Shown here one piece after another: positions 36,578-45,813 of a stretch of 64,000 bases of DNA. Location of the stretch: the NCBI RefSeq assembly GCF_007993045.1, contig NZ_VOOR01000001.1:124001-188000 (forward strand), in the 5' to 3' direction. The position numbers and the translations under genes are program-made. The notes beneath the pieces are model-generated. The model did no database searches. It was given only the letters and a program-made list of their open reading frames with translations, and was not told the DNA's origin. The DNA comes from Phaeodactylibacter luteus (lineage in GTDB: Bacteria > Bacteroidota > Bacteroidia > Chitinophagales > Saprospiraceae). Positions within the stretch are counted from its first letter, which is position 1. The number at the start of each line of letters is the position of its first letter.

Positions 36578-36683
36578 ATGGCATCGGACTAGCGATGTGG
36601 AGGGGTGGCAAGCCCGGCAGGGCCGAGCGGGCAGCGAGCCCCGGAACGTAGCGACCCCTGCCCGTCAGGCAGGGGTAGGCCCC
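36578..36683 (+). repeat. Intergenic repeat family I, copy E (type 1)
   Basis: ATGGCATCGGACTAGCGATG, a GCCCGGCAGGGCC stem, GCGAGCCCCGGAACGTAGCG and the terminal hairpin CCCCTGCC-CGTCA-GGCAGGGG before TAGGCCCC. It lies in the convergent gap 36369-36769. Confidence 0.85.
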
Positions 36684-36730
36684 AAAGAACAATGGCAGAT
36701 GGGCTGTGCCTGCGATCGTTGTAAAAGAAA

Positions 36731-36762
36731 AAGCCCCAGCTTGTCAAGAACAGGCCGGGGCA
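36731..36762 (-). terminator. Terminator of the PKD-domain protein gene
   Basis: Read on the minus strand: GCCCCGGCCTGTTC, loop, GCTGGGGC, then a T-rich run. It sits just past the minus-strand stop at 36770. Confidence 0.7.
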
Positions 36763-36769
36763 AAAAAGT

Positions 36770-38692
36770 CTATCTAACTATCAAAAGTTCACCGGTGAGC
36801 AAGTCTGGGCTTTCATCCGGGAAGACACTGTAGGCGATGACGTAGGTGTAGGTGCCTGTGCCAGCGGGCGTGCCGTCTGCTGCCAGCCCGTCCCATTTAG
36901 CATCTGGATCTGTAGACTCAAAAATCATCCCGCCCCATCGGTCATAGATATTGAGCTGGTACCCATAAAGCAAGCCTATATAACCAATGCCGAAATAGTC
37001 GTTGACCCCGTCGTCGTTGGGGGAAAAAGCGGAAGGCGAATAGATGCGCACTGCGTTATCGACGGTTATGAGCTGAGTGGTGCTGTCTTGGCAATTGCCT
37101 GCAGCTGTGACGACCAAGCCCGCTTCGTACTGGCCGGGCTGCAGATAGGTGTGCAGGGGGGCGGGAGATGAGCTGAAAGCGCCATCACCAAACGACCATT
37201 CCCACTGGTAGACCAAGGCCTGTGTCTCATCTATGAAGCTCACCTCGTTGTTGACGCGGTCGGGGGCTTCAGGGGTAAAACTGAAAGCTGCTTCTGGCTG
37301 AGGGTAAACCCTAACTGCCTCGGGGATGGAGTCCTGCACGGTACAGCCTTCGAAGTAGGTAACGCTCACCCTGAGGTCGAAGGTGCCGGTATCAGCGTAG
37401 GTATGCACCGCGGCAAGCGGGGTTTCTGATACACCGCCATCGCCGAATGCCCATTGGTAGGACATGCCGGGCTCCTGGCCTTGGTCAGAAAAGGAGACTT
37501 CGAGCGGGGCACAGCCCGAAACAGTAGTGAAAGACCATACCGGGGAAGGCGCTTCCAATATTTCGACACTGACTACCCGGTCTGAAGCGCAGCCTGCATC
37601 TGCATCAAAAAACACATCTACTACCCCTGGGCCGGCAGCCTGAGGGTCGAAAACGCCATTGGCCGGGCCTGAAACCCCTGGCCCAGACCAGGTGCCGGCC
37701 TCGCCGCCCCCGAGCTGTACCGCCTCCGAGGCCGTGCACAGGAGCGCTGAATAGGTTTCCAGCTGGGGCGGTATAATAGAAAGCTGTACAGAATCAACAG
37801 CCGTACAGCCCCACTCCCCTGTAGCGGTCACCCGGTAGGTCACAGGCCCGTCAGGAGCGGCCCAAACCGTGCTGGCGGTACCTGATGAAGCCCCATTTTC
37901 CCAGCTCAGGGGATAATTGGAGGCGAACTCCAACTGAATGCTGTCGCCAGGGCATAGGGCTTGGTCTTCCGGTACTTCTACCGAGACCTGCCGAACGGAG
38001 ACTTCATCGAACCAAGCGTAGAAGCCGATCATGAAGGCATCCGTGTAAGCGTTGTAAGTGGCATCCGCCACATTGCCCATAAAACCGATGAAGAGGTAGC
38101 GGTAAGGCGCGTCGGCTGTAAAAGTCAGCTCTACCTTTTGCCACTCGCTCCCAGCAATGACTTGAGGAGTAGCGACCCATTGGTTCTCGTAGAAAGAAAA
38201 ATCTGAGAGGTTGGGGTTGAAAGCCGGCAGCTGGGACTCAGAGAAGCAAACGCCCCATTGGTTGGTCTCCATGAGCTGGCCCGGGCGGTCTTTTTTATTC
38301 TGTACCCAGAACGAAATTTCGTAGCACTCGCCGGGCACGAGGGGCTCAAGCAGTTCTGTGCCTGCCCACTCTTTGGACCCGTCGGGCCCATTGCCTTTCC
38401 AAGCGCCGAGGACTCCCCCCCCGGCAAAAGGGAAGCCGCAATTGGTGAACCCCTGGCCCACAGCGCAGGTAGTATCCAGCCCGGTCAGGTTGGAGCCTGC
38501 GCCGTTATCTACATGGTGATGATCTGTAGTACCGTTGGCATTGTACCAATGCGTAAGCCCAGACATGGTTGCCGGGAAGCCCGTGGTGCCGTCCCAGTCT
38601 TCAAACCCTGGGTCCGGGATGAGGTTTTGTTGTGCAGGCAGCTGCACCCATGCGGCGGATAAAAGGATGAGGTATAAACAGGTTCTTAGCAT
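36770..38692 (-). CDS. Secreted protein with PKD domains and T9SS type B sorting domain
   Basis: 640 residues. Signal peptide MLRTCLYLILLSAAWVQLPA. Residues ~20-235 form a carbohydrate-binding-like beta sandwich (PDPGFEDWDG start, CYEISFWVQNKK, WFDEVSVRQV end). Further Ig-like modules with SIQLEFASNYPLSWENGASS follow, then two PKD domains (YQWAFGDGG...VHTYADTGTFDLRVS; WEWSFGDGA...LHTYLQPGQYEAGL). The final ~85 residues are the gliding-type sorting domain (SAFSPNDDGVNDYFGIG, IYDRWGGMIF). It is exported by type IX secretion to the surface; the target is unknown. The ATG at 38692 is used since it begins the signal peptide; the frame upstream to 38725 adds a non-signal segment. Confidence 0.88.
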   Translation of the reverse strand: MLRTCLYLILLSAAWVQLPAQQNLIPDPGFEDWDGTTGFPATMSGLTHWYNANGTTDHHHVDNGAGSNLTGLDTTCAVGQGFTNCGFPFAGGGVLGAWKGNGPDGSKEWAGTELLEPLVPGECYEISFWVQNKKDRPGQLMETNQWGVCFSESQLPAFNPNLSDFSFYENQWVATPQVIAGSEWQKVELTFTADAPYRYLFIGFMGNVADATYNAYTDAFMIGFYAWFDEVSVRQVSVEVPEDQALCPGDSIQLEFASNYPLSWENGASSGTASTVWAAPDGPVTYRVTATGEWGCTAVDSVQLSIIPPQLETYSALLCTASEAVQLGGGEAGTWSGPGVSGPANGVFDPQAAGPGVVDVFFDADAGCASDRVVSVEILEAPSPVWSFTTVSGCAPLEVSFSDQGQEPGMSYQWAFGDGGVSETPLAAVHTYADTGTFDLRVSVTYFEGCTVQDSIPEAVRVYPQPEAAFSFTPEAPDRVNNEVSFIDETQALVYQWEWSFGDGAFSSSPAPLHTYLQPGQYEAGLVVTAAGNCQDSTTQLITVDNAVRIYSPSAFSPNDDGVNDYFGIGYIGLLYGYQLNIYDRWGGMIFESTDPDAKWDGLAADGTPAGTGTYTYVIAYSVFPDESPDLLTGELLIVR

Positions 38693-38907
38693 AGCATACA
38701 CTTTAGCTGCCCGCAAGCTGGGCAATAGCCCTCAGGCATTATTGGATGTGCCCAGAGTGCTCAAATGGAAGAGGCAGCGGCAGGAGCCAAGCCCCCGGAA
38801 GCTGCGTTTGGTTTCAAAATTACGGATTTTGATGAGCCCTCTCCCTGTTGCTATAAAGGGGCTGGCACAAAAAGCCAGCCCCTTTTATGTGCCTATTTGT
38901 GTGTTTC

Positions 38908-41019
38908 CTATTCTACGATCAGCCGCTTGGCAGCTACGCCTTCTGCGGTTTGAATAGCCAGGATATATAAGCCGGCTGGCAGGCCAGCAATATTGATCAC
39001 GGCCTGGTTTTGATTGAAATCAAGTGCCAGCTGCTGCAACTGACGGCCGGTAGCATCCAAGAGCTGTACCGCCTGGGCCTGTACGGCTGGGCCAGTTACC
39101 TCGAGTACTACTTCAGTGCCGCTTGCAGGGTTGGGGTAAAGCTCGAAACGGGACGCCAGCGCTGTCTCCCGGACGCTGACCACCAGGTCCATGCCATCAC
39201 AATCTTCATCTACGCCGTTGTTCGGGATCTCTTCTGCCCCGGGGAAGATATCGGGGTTGTCATCATCACAATCATCACCTGCTGATTCTTCAGAGAACCC
39301 ATCAGGGGCTGTTGTGCCAAAACATACTTCCTGCCTGCCATTATCATAGCCATCGCCATCTGCATCGACAAACAGGAGGGCCAGCTGAAACGTCTCCGGA
39401 TCGGTATCGTCGCAGTCACTGCCTGCTGATTCTTCAGAGAACCCATCAGGGGCTGCTGTGCCAAAACACACCTCCTGCTGTCCATCATCGTAGCCATCGC
39501 CGTCTGCATCGACAAACAGGAGGGCCAGCTGAAATGCTTCTGAGTCGGTATCATCACAGTCGGTGCCATTGGTCTCCATTGTGTAGCCTGCTGGCACCTC
39601 GTCTCCCATACAGATTACCGCCTGCCCATCGTCATAGCCATCGCCGTCTGCATCGACAAACAGCTCCACCTCTTGGAAGACCGCAGCATCGAGGTCGTCG
39701 CAGTCTTGGTCAAAGCGTACGCCGTCCATATCTTGGTCAATGAAGTTGCCGTAGCGGATGAAGGTGAGGTCGTTGCCCGTCTGCGGGGTAGCGGTAGCGC
39801 CTACGAGCAGCACTTTGCCGTCGGGCTGTACAGTGCAGCCATTGGAAAAAGCGAAGAAATCAGAAGTGGGGGTAGTCACAAAGCCGTTGTCGCCCCAAGT
39901 AGAATCCACAACGCCCAAGGCGTCAAGGCGGGCAGAGAAGAAAGCACGGGGCGGGCCAAAGAAGAAGGTACCCCCGCTTTCTCCCCCGACGATGATCTTG
40001 CCATCTTGCTGTACCGCAATGGAGAGGCCGACATCGTTGATGCCATAGTTCATGAGGGTAGCCCCATTGGTGCCGAACGCCATGTTGGGCGTACCATCTT
40101 GGTTATAGGCAGCAACTACGGCATCAAATCCTTGGCCTCCGAGATTGTTGCCAGCGACGAGTATATTGCCATTAGGGTGCACCGTCATACCGTAGCCTTT
40201 GCCCTGAAAAGGGGCCAATACCACACCGCCTGTGCCGAAGGTTGTATCCAGGCCAGTGCCATCTGCAAGCACTTTGTACAGTGCAATGCGGTCTGAGCCG
40301 GCAGGCACTGCACGGCCAGAGACCACGAGGTTGCCATCGGCTAATATCTCCAGCTGCAGGCTCTCGTTGCGGGTGCTGTCTGTATTCCAAAAGAACGCCC
40401 CCTGATCGGCCCAAGTGCTATCTACATGGCCATCGGCATCCAGCTTCACTACGGTATTGCTCGCAAAGGAAAAACCGGGCACGCCAGTATCTCCGGTCAA
40501 GAAGATGGTGCCGTCTTCACTGACCGCCATGGCGCGGGCATAATCGTTGCCGGCCCCAGTGCGGATAACCCGTGCGCCATTCTCTGCGAACGTAGAGTCC
40601 AACAAGCCATCCTTGGTCAGCTTGTAAACAAAGAAATCCGTATCAGCTGGCTCAAGCCCGAAAGAGCCGCAGGCCAGGATACTGCCATCTTCGAGCAGCT
40701 TGATGTCATAGCCGAGATCGGACACACCGGGGTTGTCGTACAAGAAAGCGCCATTGTCTGCGAATGTAGAATCCAGGCTGCCATCTTCGTTGATACGGAC
40801 GACGCCCAGCTCGAAGTTGTTGTCGCGTGTCATAGAGGCAACAGCAAGGATTTTGCCGTCAGGCTGTACTACAATACCGTTGCCCGTTTCGGTCTGCCCG
40901 AAGAAATCGAGCAGGGCAATGCCATCACCGGCAAAAGTGGAATCAGGAGTGCCGTCCTGAGCAGAAAGCGGCAGGTAGGGGAAAAGCCCTATAGCCAGTA
41001 GTGTAATGATCTTTTTCAT
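38908..41019 (-). CDS. Secreted delta-60 propeller protein with Ca-binding-type repeats and T9SS type A sorting domain
   Basis: 703 residues. Signal peptide ending LPLSAQ. Seven delta-60 blades (each with VQPDGKI-like and LDSTFA-like motifs) fill ~22-425 and should close as a seven-bladed propeller. Residues ~430-595 hold three 48-residue units with DADGDGYDDG and DCDDTDP, a MopE/thrombospondin-type-3-like metal-binding pattern. The end (LYPNPASGTEVVLEV ... YILAIQTAEG) is the type A sorting domain. The repeat units are near-identical in DNA too (period 144 bp). Function unknown; a surface protein stabilised by calcium is a fair inference. Confidence 0.88.
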   Translation of the reverse strand: MKKIITLLAIGLFPYLPLSAQDGTPDSTFAGDGIALLDFFGQTETGNGIVVQPDGKILAVASMTRDNNFELGVVRINEDGSLDSTFADNGAFLYDNPGVSDLGYDIKLLEDGSILACGSFGLEPADTDFFVYKLTKDGLLDSTFAENGARVIRTGAGNDYARAMAVSEDGTIFLTGDTGVPGFSFASNTVVKLDADGHVDSTWADQGAFFWNTDSTRNESLQLEILADGNLVVSGRAVPAGSDRIALYKVLADGTGLDTTFGTGGVVLAPFQGKGYGMTVHPNGNILVAGNNLGGQGFDAVVAAYNQDGTPNMAFGTNGATLMNYGINDVGLSIAVQQDGKIIVGGESGGTFFFGPPRAFFSARLDALGVVDSTWGDNGFVTTPTSDFFAFSNGCTVQPDGKVLLVGATATPQTGNDLTFIRYGNFIDQDMDGVRFDQDCDDLDAAVFQEVELFVDADGDGYDDGQAVICMGDEVPAGYTMETNGTDCDDTDSEAFQLALLFVDADGDGYDDGQQEVCFGTAAPDGFSEESAGSDCDDTDPETFQLALLFVDADGDGYDNGRQEVCFGTTAPDGFSEESAGDDCDDDNPDIFPGAEEIPNNGVDEDCDGMDLVVSVRETALASRFELYPNPASGTEVVLEVTGPAVQAQAVQLLDATGRQLQQLALDFNQNQAVINIAGLPAGLYILAIQTAEGVAAKRLIVE
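39230..39680 (-). repeat. Coding tandem repeat, 144-bp unit, three copies
   Basis: The segment TGCATCGACAAACAG recurs at 39361, 39505 and 39649, exactly 144 bp (48 codons) apart. The first two units are nearly identical over their whole length; the third is more divergent. This is inside the delta-60 protein gene. Confidence 0.9.
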
Positions 41020-41245
41020 GTGGTGTGCTTATACAGTTGATGTTAAACAGAACTTTTGATTTCCTCATCCGCCACAGTTGGGCAAAGGAAATATTGGTTT
41101 TTAAAGACTTGGCAAAATTAGGGGCGGGAAAGGAGGAAAAGCAGTACACTTTTTTATATTTTTATCTAATTAAATTTGTTTAAAAATATATAAACATTTG
41201 ATAAACAATATTTAAAGAGCTTATTAGCTATAAATTTTTCAGAAA

Positions 41246-42703
41246 ATGAAGCGCATTGCAAAAAGCAAGTTGATCCGCAGCCTTTCCGCACTGCCCCCTA
41301 CTGAGCTCAGCCGATTCCGGGATTTCGTCCATTCGCCCTTCTTCAACAAGCACGAGCCTACACAATACCTGGCGGATTATCTGCTCCTCCATCAGTCATC
41401 CTGGGGGGAGGTGACCAAGCAGGAGCTGTCTTCGGAGCTATTCCCCGGGGAGCCTTTCCGGGAAGCACTGGTCAACAACATCATGTCCAACCTGACACAA
41501 CTGCTGCATCGGTTCCTTGCACAACTGGGGCTGGAAGATGAGGATATGGAAGAGGAGCTGGCGTTGGAAGCGGCCTTGAGCAGGGAGGTCTTCCCAATTT
41601 TCCGGGCTGGGCTGAACAAAGCCCGCAAGGGGCTGTCTCTTGCTGACCCCTTCGACCCTGCCACCCACCGGAAACGGCACCGTTTCGCCCTGCTTGAGCA
41701 CAAGTTCCTATCTAGCCTGGAAAACCAGTACACTGTGCCTTCAATAACGGCATCCATTTCCGGGCTTGACGCCTGGTATACCCACCTGCGGCTCCGGTAT
41801 GGCGTAGCATTGAAAAGCCTTAGGGTGGCGCACGGGGCAAAAGACACCGACGATTGGCTGCCGATATTACAACGATATGTGCAGGAGCGCTCCGAAGGGG
41901 AGTGGGGCACAGCGGTATGGCCTTTGCACCAACAGGCGCTCGAGGTGCTTTCAAATATGGAGGATGAAAGCCAATACAGAGCCCTGGCCGATCTGATCAC
42001 TGAGCATGAAAGCCGCCTTCAACTGGAAGACCTGGAGCAGCTCTATAAGGTAAGGTTAGACTTTTGCATCCGGCGCGTCAACGCCCACAGCCCTTACTTC
42101 CAAGAAGAGCTCTTCCGGATATACCAGATGTTCTTGACTACGGGCACCCTCATCCAGAGGGGGCAGATGCTGCAGGTCAACTACAACAACATCACCTCGG
42201 TAGCCTGCAATGTCAGGGAGTATGAATGGGCCGCCCGCTTTGTGAAAGATTATGCAGATAAACTGCCGGCCCACGGGAGGGAGAATGCCTACCGCTACAA
42301 CATGGCCAACGTTTTTTTCCACTTAAAAGACTACGATTCAGCCAGGAGCCTGCTCCTGCAGGTTGATTTCACCAACATCTATTACAAGCTCAAGACCAAG
42401 TTTTTGCAGGTGAAGATCTACTACGAGCTTGGCGAAACTCAGCTGTTGGAGTCTACGATGGACAGCCTCCGGATATTCATGCTGAGGGCACGCCGCCTGT
42501 CCTCAGACCTGCGGATCGGCGTCAAGCACTACCTGCAGTTTGGCAAACGGCTTTCAGAAGCCTCTAATATGACGGGCAGGCAACAGAAGAGCGCTGTAAG
42601 GCGGCTTCGGAAAGACCTCAATGCAGTACAAGCCCCTGTGCTCAACAAAGCGTGGATAGAGGAACAGCTAAACATTTTACTGCCGGAAGAAGCTGAAGCA
42701 TAA
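41246..42703 (+). CDS. Helical TPR-like protein of a Saprospiria-type family
   Basis: 485 residues, no signal peptide, almost entirely helical. The N-terminus (LIRSLSALPPTELSRFRDFV, HSPFFNKHEPT) is a recognisable start of a paralogous hypothetical family frequent in Saprospiraceae; the rest is likely helical repeats (TPR-like pairs such as AYRYNMANVFFHLKDYDSAR). No catalytic motif. The 226-bp gap upstream is strongly A/T-rich and holds TAAATTTG (41171-41178), a possible -7 box, without a clear -33 TTG. Confidence 0.65.
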   Translation: MKRIAKSKLIRSLSALPPTELSRFRDFVHSPFFNKHEPTQYLADYLLLHQSSWGEVTKQELSSELFPGEPFREALVNNIMSNLTQLLHRFLAQLGLEDEDMEEELALEAALSREVFPIFRAGLNKARKGLSLADPFDPATHRKRHRFALLEHKFLSSLENQYTVPSITASISGLDAWYTHLRLRYGVALKSLRVAHGAKDTDDWLPILQRYVQERSEGEWGTAVWPLHQQALEVLSNMEDESQYRALADLITEHESRLQLEDLEQLYKVRLDFCIRRVNAHSPYFQEELFRIYQMFLTTGTLIQRGQMLQVNYNNITSVACNVREYEWAARFVKDYADKLPAHGRENAYRYNMANVFFHLKDYDSARSLLLQVDFTNIYYKLKTKFLQVKIYYELGETQLLESTMDSLRIFMLRARRLSSDLRIGVKHYLQFGKRLSEASNMTGRQQKSAVRRLRKDLNAVQAPVLNKAWIEEQLNILLPEEAEA

Positions 42704-42705
42704 CG

Positions 42706-42761
42706 CCCCAACAGCGCAGGCTGCCCCGCTAGGATAGCGCAGACGGCCTGCTCTGTTGGGC
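42706..42761. terminator. Inverted repeat between convergent genes
   Basis: CCCAACAG (42707-42714) with GCAGGC pairs with GCCTG and CTGTTGGG (42746-42760). It lies between the stop at 42703 and the convergent stop at 42768. A long T-run is missing, so it is a likely but not certain terminator. Confidence 0.5.
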
Positions 42762-42767
42762 AGGCCG

Positions 42768-43787
42768 CTATGCTTCCTCCCCTTCATCCTCTATCGGCAG
42801 GTCCTCGTCTTCCTGCAAGTACACCTCAATGGCGATATCTTGGCCGGTAGTCTCGTTCTTGCCGATACGGAACTCCACAATGTCCCCGACTAAAAGATCA
42901 TTGTAATCACAGTTCTGTACTTCAGAATGGTGGAAAAACAAATTATTGGGCGGGTAGGCAATGAAACCGAAGCCTTCCTTCAGAGATAAAATCGTGCTGC
43001 TGTGGAAAGTGCCATCCTCGGACACGGTGATCTTTGGCTCTTCGTACTCCTGCTCTTCGGCCTCTTCCTCATAGCTACTGCTGCTGCTGTGGCCATTATC
43101 CCGCTTGTAGGTATCGGTTTTAGGCACAAAGAGGTTGTTCACGATAAAGGAATCCCGGGTCACGCGGTTGTCTATGATTTCGTGCATCGCCAGGGGGTAA
43201 GTCACCTCCTCGAGAAGGTCTTGCGAAGTACGTGTAGACCGGCGGTTGCCGTAGTCGTCGGTGTATTCAAAATCCCAGGACAAGACCATGACCCGGGTGC
43301 CCCGGGAGTTGACTTTACGGATGAGGGGCACGTAATCGCTATCCGAAGCGATGAGGACAAGCACGTCGAACTGTTTGTGGATGACCTGCTCAAAAGCCTC
43401 CAGTGCGAGCCAGACATCAATCCCTTTCTCCGCTTTGCGGCCATAGCCATTATTGCGAAGGGGCAGGTAGTGCGTTGTCACCCCTTCAGACATGAGGATG
43501 TCGTCAAAAACACGCTCGTAATACAGCTGTTTGCCTTTGTGGCTCACCTCAGAAGCGCTGAGGCGCCCCCGGAAGTAGTGTGCATCTACGATCTGACAGC
43601 GGTTGACGTTGGTGCCGTCGCTTTCCAGCTCTGCTACTTTATGGCGGACAAACTCGTGCAGCCCCTTGATACTGATCCGGGTCTTGCGCTCGTGTACGTA
43701 ATTGTAAAAATTGCTAACGTGGTAAAAGTAATTGCCATCGTAAAACACCCCAACTTTTAGCAGCGGGGCTCCATTTGTAGTATTCAT
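42768..43787 (-). CDS. NYN-domain RNase-like protein with C-terminal cold-shock domain
   Basis: 339 residues. NYN (PIN-like) domain at about 10-205 with the acidic metal site: D17 and N19 (VFYDGNYFYH), D124 (KGIDVWLALE), D149 and D151 (IASDSDYVPL). A Ser- and Glu-rich linker (~228-250) leads to an OB-type cold-shock domain (~258-330) with KEGFGFIAYPP and LFFHHSEV, the RNP1- and RNP2-like motifs. NYN proteins cleave RNA; the cold-shock part would bind single-stranded nucleic acid. The combination suggests an RNA-processing or decay enzyme. The start at 43787 fits the domain. The element at 43862-44026 lies just upstream. Confidence 0.88.
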   Translation of the reverse strand: MNTTNGAPLLKVGVFYDGNYFYHVSNFYNYVHERKTRISIKGLHEFVRHKVAELESDGTNVNRCQIVDAHYFRGRLSASEVSHKGKQLYYERVFDDILMSEGVTTHYLPLRNNGYGRKAEKGIDVWLALEAFEQVIHKQFDVLVLIASDSDYVPLIRKVNSRGTRVMVLSWDFEYTDDYGNRRSTRTSQDLLEEVTYPLAMHEIIDNRVTRDSFIVNNLFVPKTDTYKRDNGHSSSSSYEEEAEEQEYEEPKITVSEDGTFHSSTILSLKEGFGFIAYPPNNLFFHHSEVQNCDYNDLLVGDIVEFRIGKNETTGQDIAIEVYLQEDEDLPIEDEGEEA

Positions 43788-43861
43788 CTATTAGTCGAAT
43801 GATTTTAAAAAACTTTATATTTAAATACCGTCTTGTTTGTCTTTCTGTTATGGGTTCTTAT

Positions 43862-44026
43862 CGCTTGTTGGGCTTTGGCCTTCTTGCCGAAAACCAGCAT
43901 TTTTTTAGTCAGCACAATCTAAAAACAGGATCCCGGTTTTCATTTATAAAGCGGGAAGCCTCCCCGGGACGGAGCACCAACACAAAAGTGCAGTTTTCTG
44001 GCCGGTTGCCAACGCCCCAATAAGCG
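43862..44026. mobile_element. Diverged family II-like hairpin element
   Basis: CGCTTGTTGGGCTTTGGCCT at the left end and the near-inverse CCCCAATAAGCG at the right end. Its left third resembles the left end of the 51010-51170 element (TTGTTGGG, TTTGG, CTTCT, CGAAAACC), and AAAGCGGGAAG is shared inside. Similarity is patchy, so it may be an old copy. It lies in the gap 43788-44171, with nothing else recognised there. Confidence 0.45.
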
Positions 44027-44171
44027 CTTAGAATAAGAAAAGGCTTATGGCTTTTTCGAAAGTGTTATTGTGGGGTATAAATTTGGGCTGCAATTTTAAT
44101 AAAAAATCTGTACGAAAAAGCCTGTTGTGGCATAAAGTTAGTCCTTCTTTAGCCACCTTTGCCAGCATTGT

Positions 44172-45683
44172 TTACTTCAGCCCTGAAGTCTCTAAGATAA
44201 ATGAAGACACATCCTCGCGGAATTGTTGCATTGAGGGCTTGTGAGTGTACATCATATGGCCGGCCTCATAATATTTCATGATGATGTTGTCCCGGATATG
44301 TGCCGGCAGGCCGAGGTGGTTTATGGTGTGCTCTACGCTGTAAAAAACCGTAGCGAGGTCATAGTAGCCATTCAGGATAAGCACCTTCAAGTTAGGGTTT
44401 TTTGAAAGCGCATCGGCCATATCCGGAGCAGTGCTGATGACCGCCTGTGCGTTCCAACGGTAGTTGCCTTGGTGGCCCCAATCCCATTTGAAGCCCTCCC
44501 TGCCGTAAGCGCCCGTAGTGTAGGTAAGGGCGGGGTCTACCCCAAGGCCCTCGTACAGGTAGTGCTTGAAGGCCGTGATATAAGGTGCCGAAATGGCATC
44601 GCTCTGTGGGTCCCGGTCTGCACGCTGCCCAATACCATCCGGGCTCACCCCGGTAAACCGGGAATCTAGGCGGCCTACGGTCTGCCCCTCTCCGCGCAAC
44701 AGCTCCTGGAAAAACTCCCCGGCTTCTACCCGGAAATTAGCCCTTTGCCAGAAATCGGCAGAAAGCCCGGTATAAGCCGACAGCTTTTCGCCAAGCGATT
44801 GACGCTCTGCAGCGGTCAGCCGGTCTCCTTTGAGCAAGGCAGGCGCATAGATTTCTTCTGAAAAACGCCGGGCCTCGTCCAGAAAAGCTTCGAGCGGCTG
44901 ATCCTGAAAAGCGGTTTTGCCGTGGTACCAGGCCGTGGCCGCATAAGTAGGCAGAAAAACGAGATAGGACATATCGTAACCGGGCGCAAACAACAAGTGG
45001 TTCAGCTCAAATACAGCAGATACCATAATGACCCCGTTCATGGCTATGCCTTTGTCCTGCAGGTATTTCATCAGGCCAGCGTTGCGGAACGTCCCATAGC
45101 TTTCCCCCAAGAGGTATTTGGGGCTGTTCAGCCGCCCTTCCTGAATCAGGAACTGCTCAATGAACAAGCCTATACTGCGGATGTCCTGGTCTACGCCCCA
45201 AAAGTCTTTCCACTTGGCCTTTCCCACCGGCTTGCTCAGCCCCACCCCTACAGGGTCGATCATCACAAGATCTGCGATATCAAGGGTTGCATATTCATTA
45301 TTGACCAGCGCATAGGGGGCAGGGCCAGTGTAGCCGGGGTCGTTCACTACCACGCGCTTAGGCCCCAAAATGCCAAGGTGCAGCCAGATAGAAGCCGACA
45401 AAGGCCCGCCATTGAAAGCGAAAACAATGGGCCGGCTGGGCGAACCGCCCTGCCGCTGATAGTATGTATAACCAAAATGGGCTATCGGCTCGTCGTTCTC
45501 GTCCCGTAGCAGGAGCGTCCCCGCTTCAGCATCTAAGCTGATGCGCTGCCCCTCTATCGTCACTTCCTGCACACTCTCGAAAACCCTTGCCGGGGGTACC
45601 ACACCGGCAGTATCGCCCTTTTGGCTAAAAGCCATTGCCGAAGACAAGGCAAAAACTAAGAAAAGCATAGACTTTTGCAACAT
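44172..45683 (-). CDS. S10 family serine carboxypeptidase, secreted
   Basis: 503 residues. Signal peptide MLQKSMLFLVFALSSAMAFS. Alpha/beta-hydrolase of the S10 family: FNGGPLSASIWLHLG (90-104), MIDPVGVGLS (141-150), and the nucleophile elbow GESYG with S195. The acid and base should be D in LILNGYYDLAT and H in YEAGHMMY near the C-terminus. The oxyanion segment, usually NGGPGSSS, reads NGGPLSAS here: a Leu replaces the conserved Gly. Activity might therefore be changed. S10 enzymes remove C-terminal residues at acidic pH. The ATG at 45683 gives a cleaner signal peptide than 45713. Confidence 0.88.
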   Translation of the reverse strand: MLQKSMLFLVFALSSAMAFSQKGDTAGVVPPARVFESVQEVTIEGQRISLDAEAGTLLLRDENDEPIAHFGYTYYQRQGGSPSRPIVFAFNGGPLSASIWLHLGILGPKRVVVNDPGYTGPAPYALVNNEYATLDIADLVMIDPVGVGLSKPVGKAKWKDFWGVDQDIRSIGLFIEQFLIQEGRLNSPKYLLGESYGTFRNAGLMKYLQDKGIAMNGVIMVSAVFELNHLLFAPGYDMSYLVFLPTYAATAWYHGKTAFQDQPLEAFLDEARRFSEEIYAPALLKGDRLTAAERQSLGEKLSAYTGLSADFWQRANFRVEAGEFFQELLRGEGQTVGRLDSRFTGVSPDGIGQRADRDPQSDAISAPYITAFKHYLYEGLGVDPALTYTTGAYGREGFKWDWGHQGNYRWNAQAVISTAPDMADALSKNPNLKVLILNGYYDLATVFYSVEHTINHLGLPAHIRDNIIMKYYEAGHMMYTHKPSMQQFREDVSSFILETSGLK

Positions 45684-45813
45684 CGCTCGAAAAGATTTGC
45701 AATGGAACAACAAAGGCGCAACAGGGTTTAAGCCGTATCCTTAGATTTTGAGCTGCTGCCATCTTGCGGCTGCAGAAAGGGTGCCTATGCCGCTTAGGCG
45801 CAGCCCAAGCGGC

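Noticed and set aside
39230-39680. Regular repeats as a CRISPR array
   Set aside because: The period is 144 bp, in frame, with no spacers; it encodes metal-binding units.
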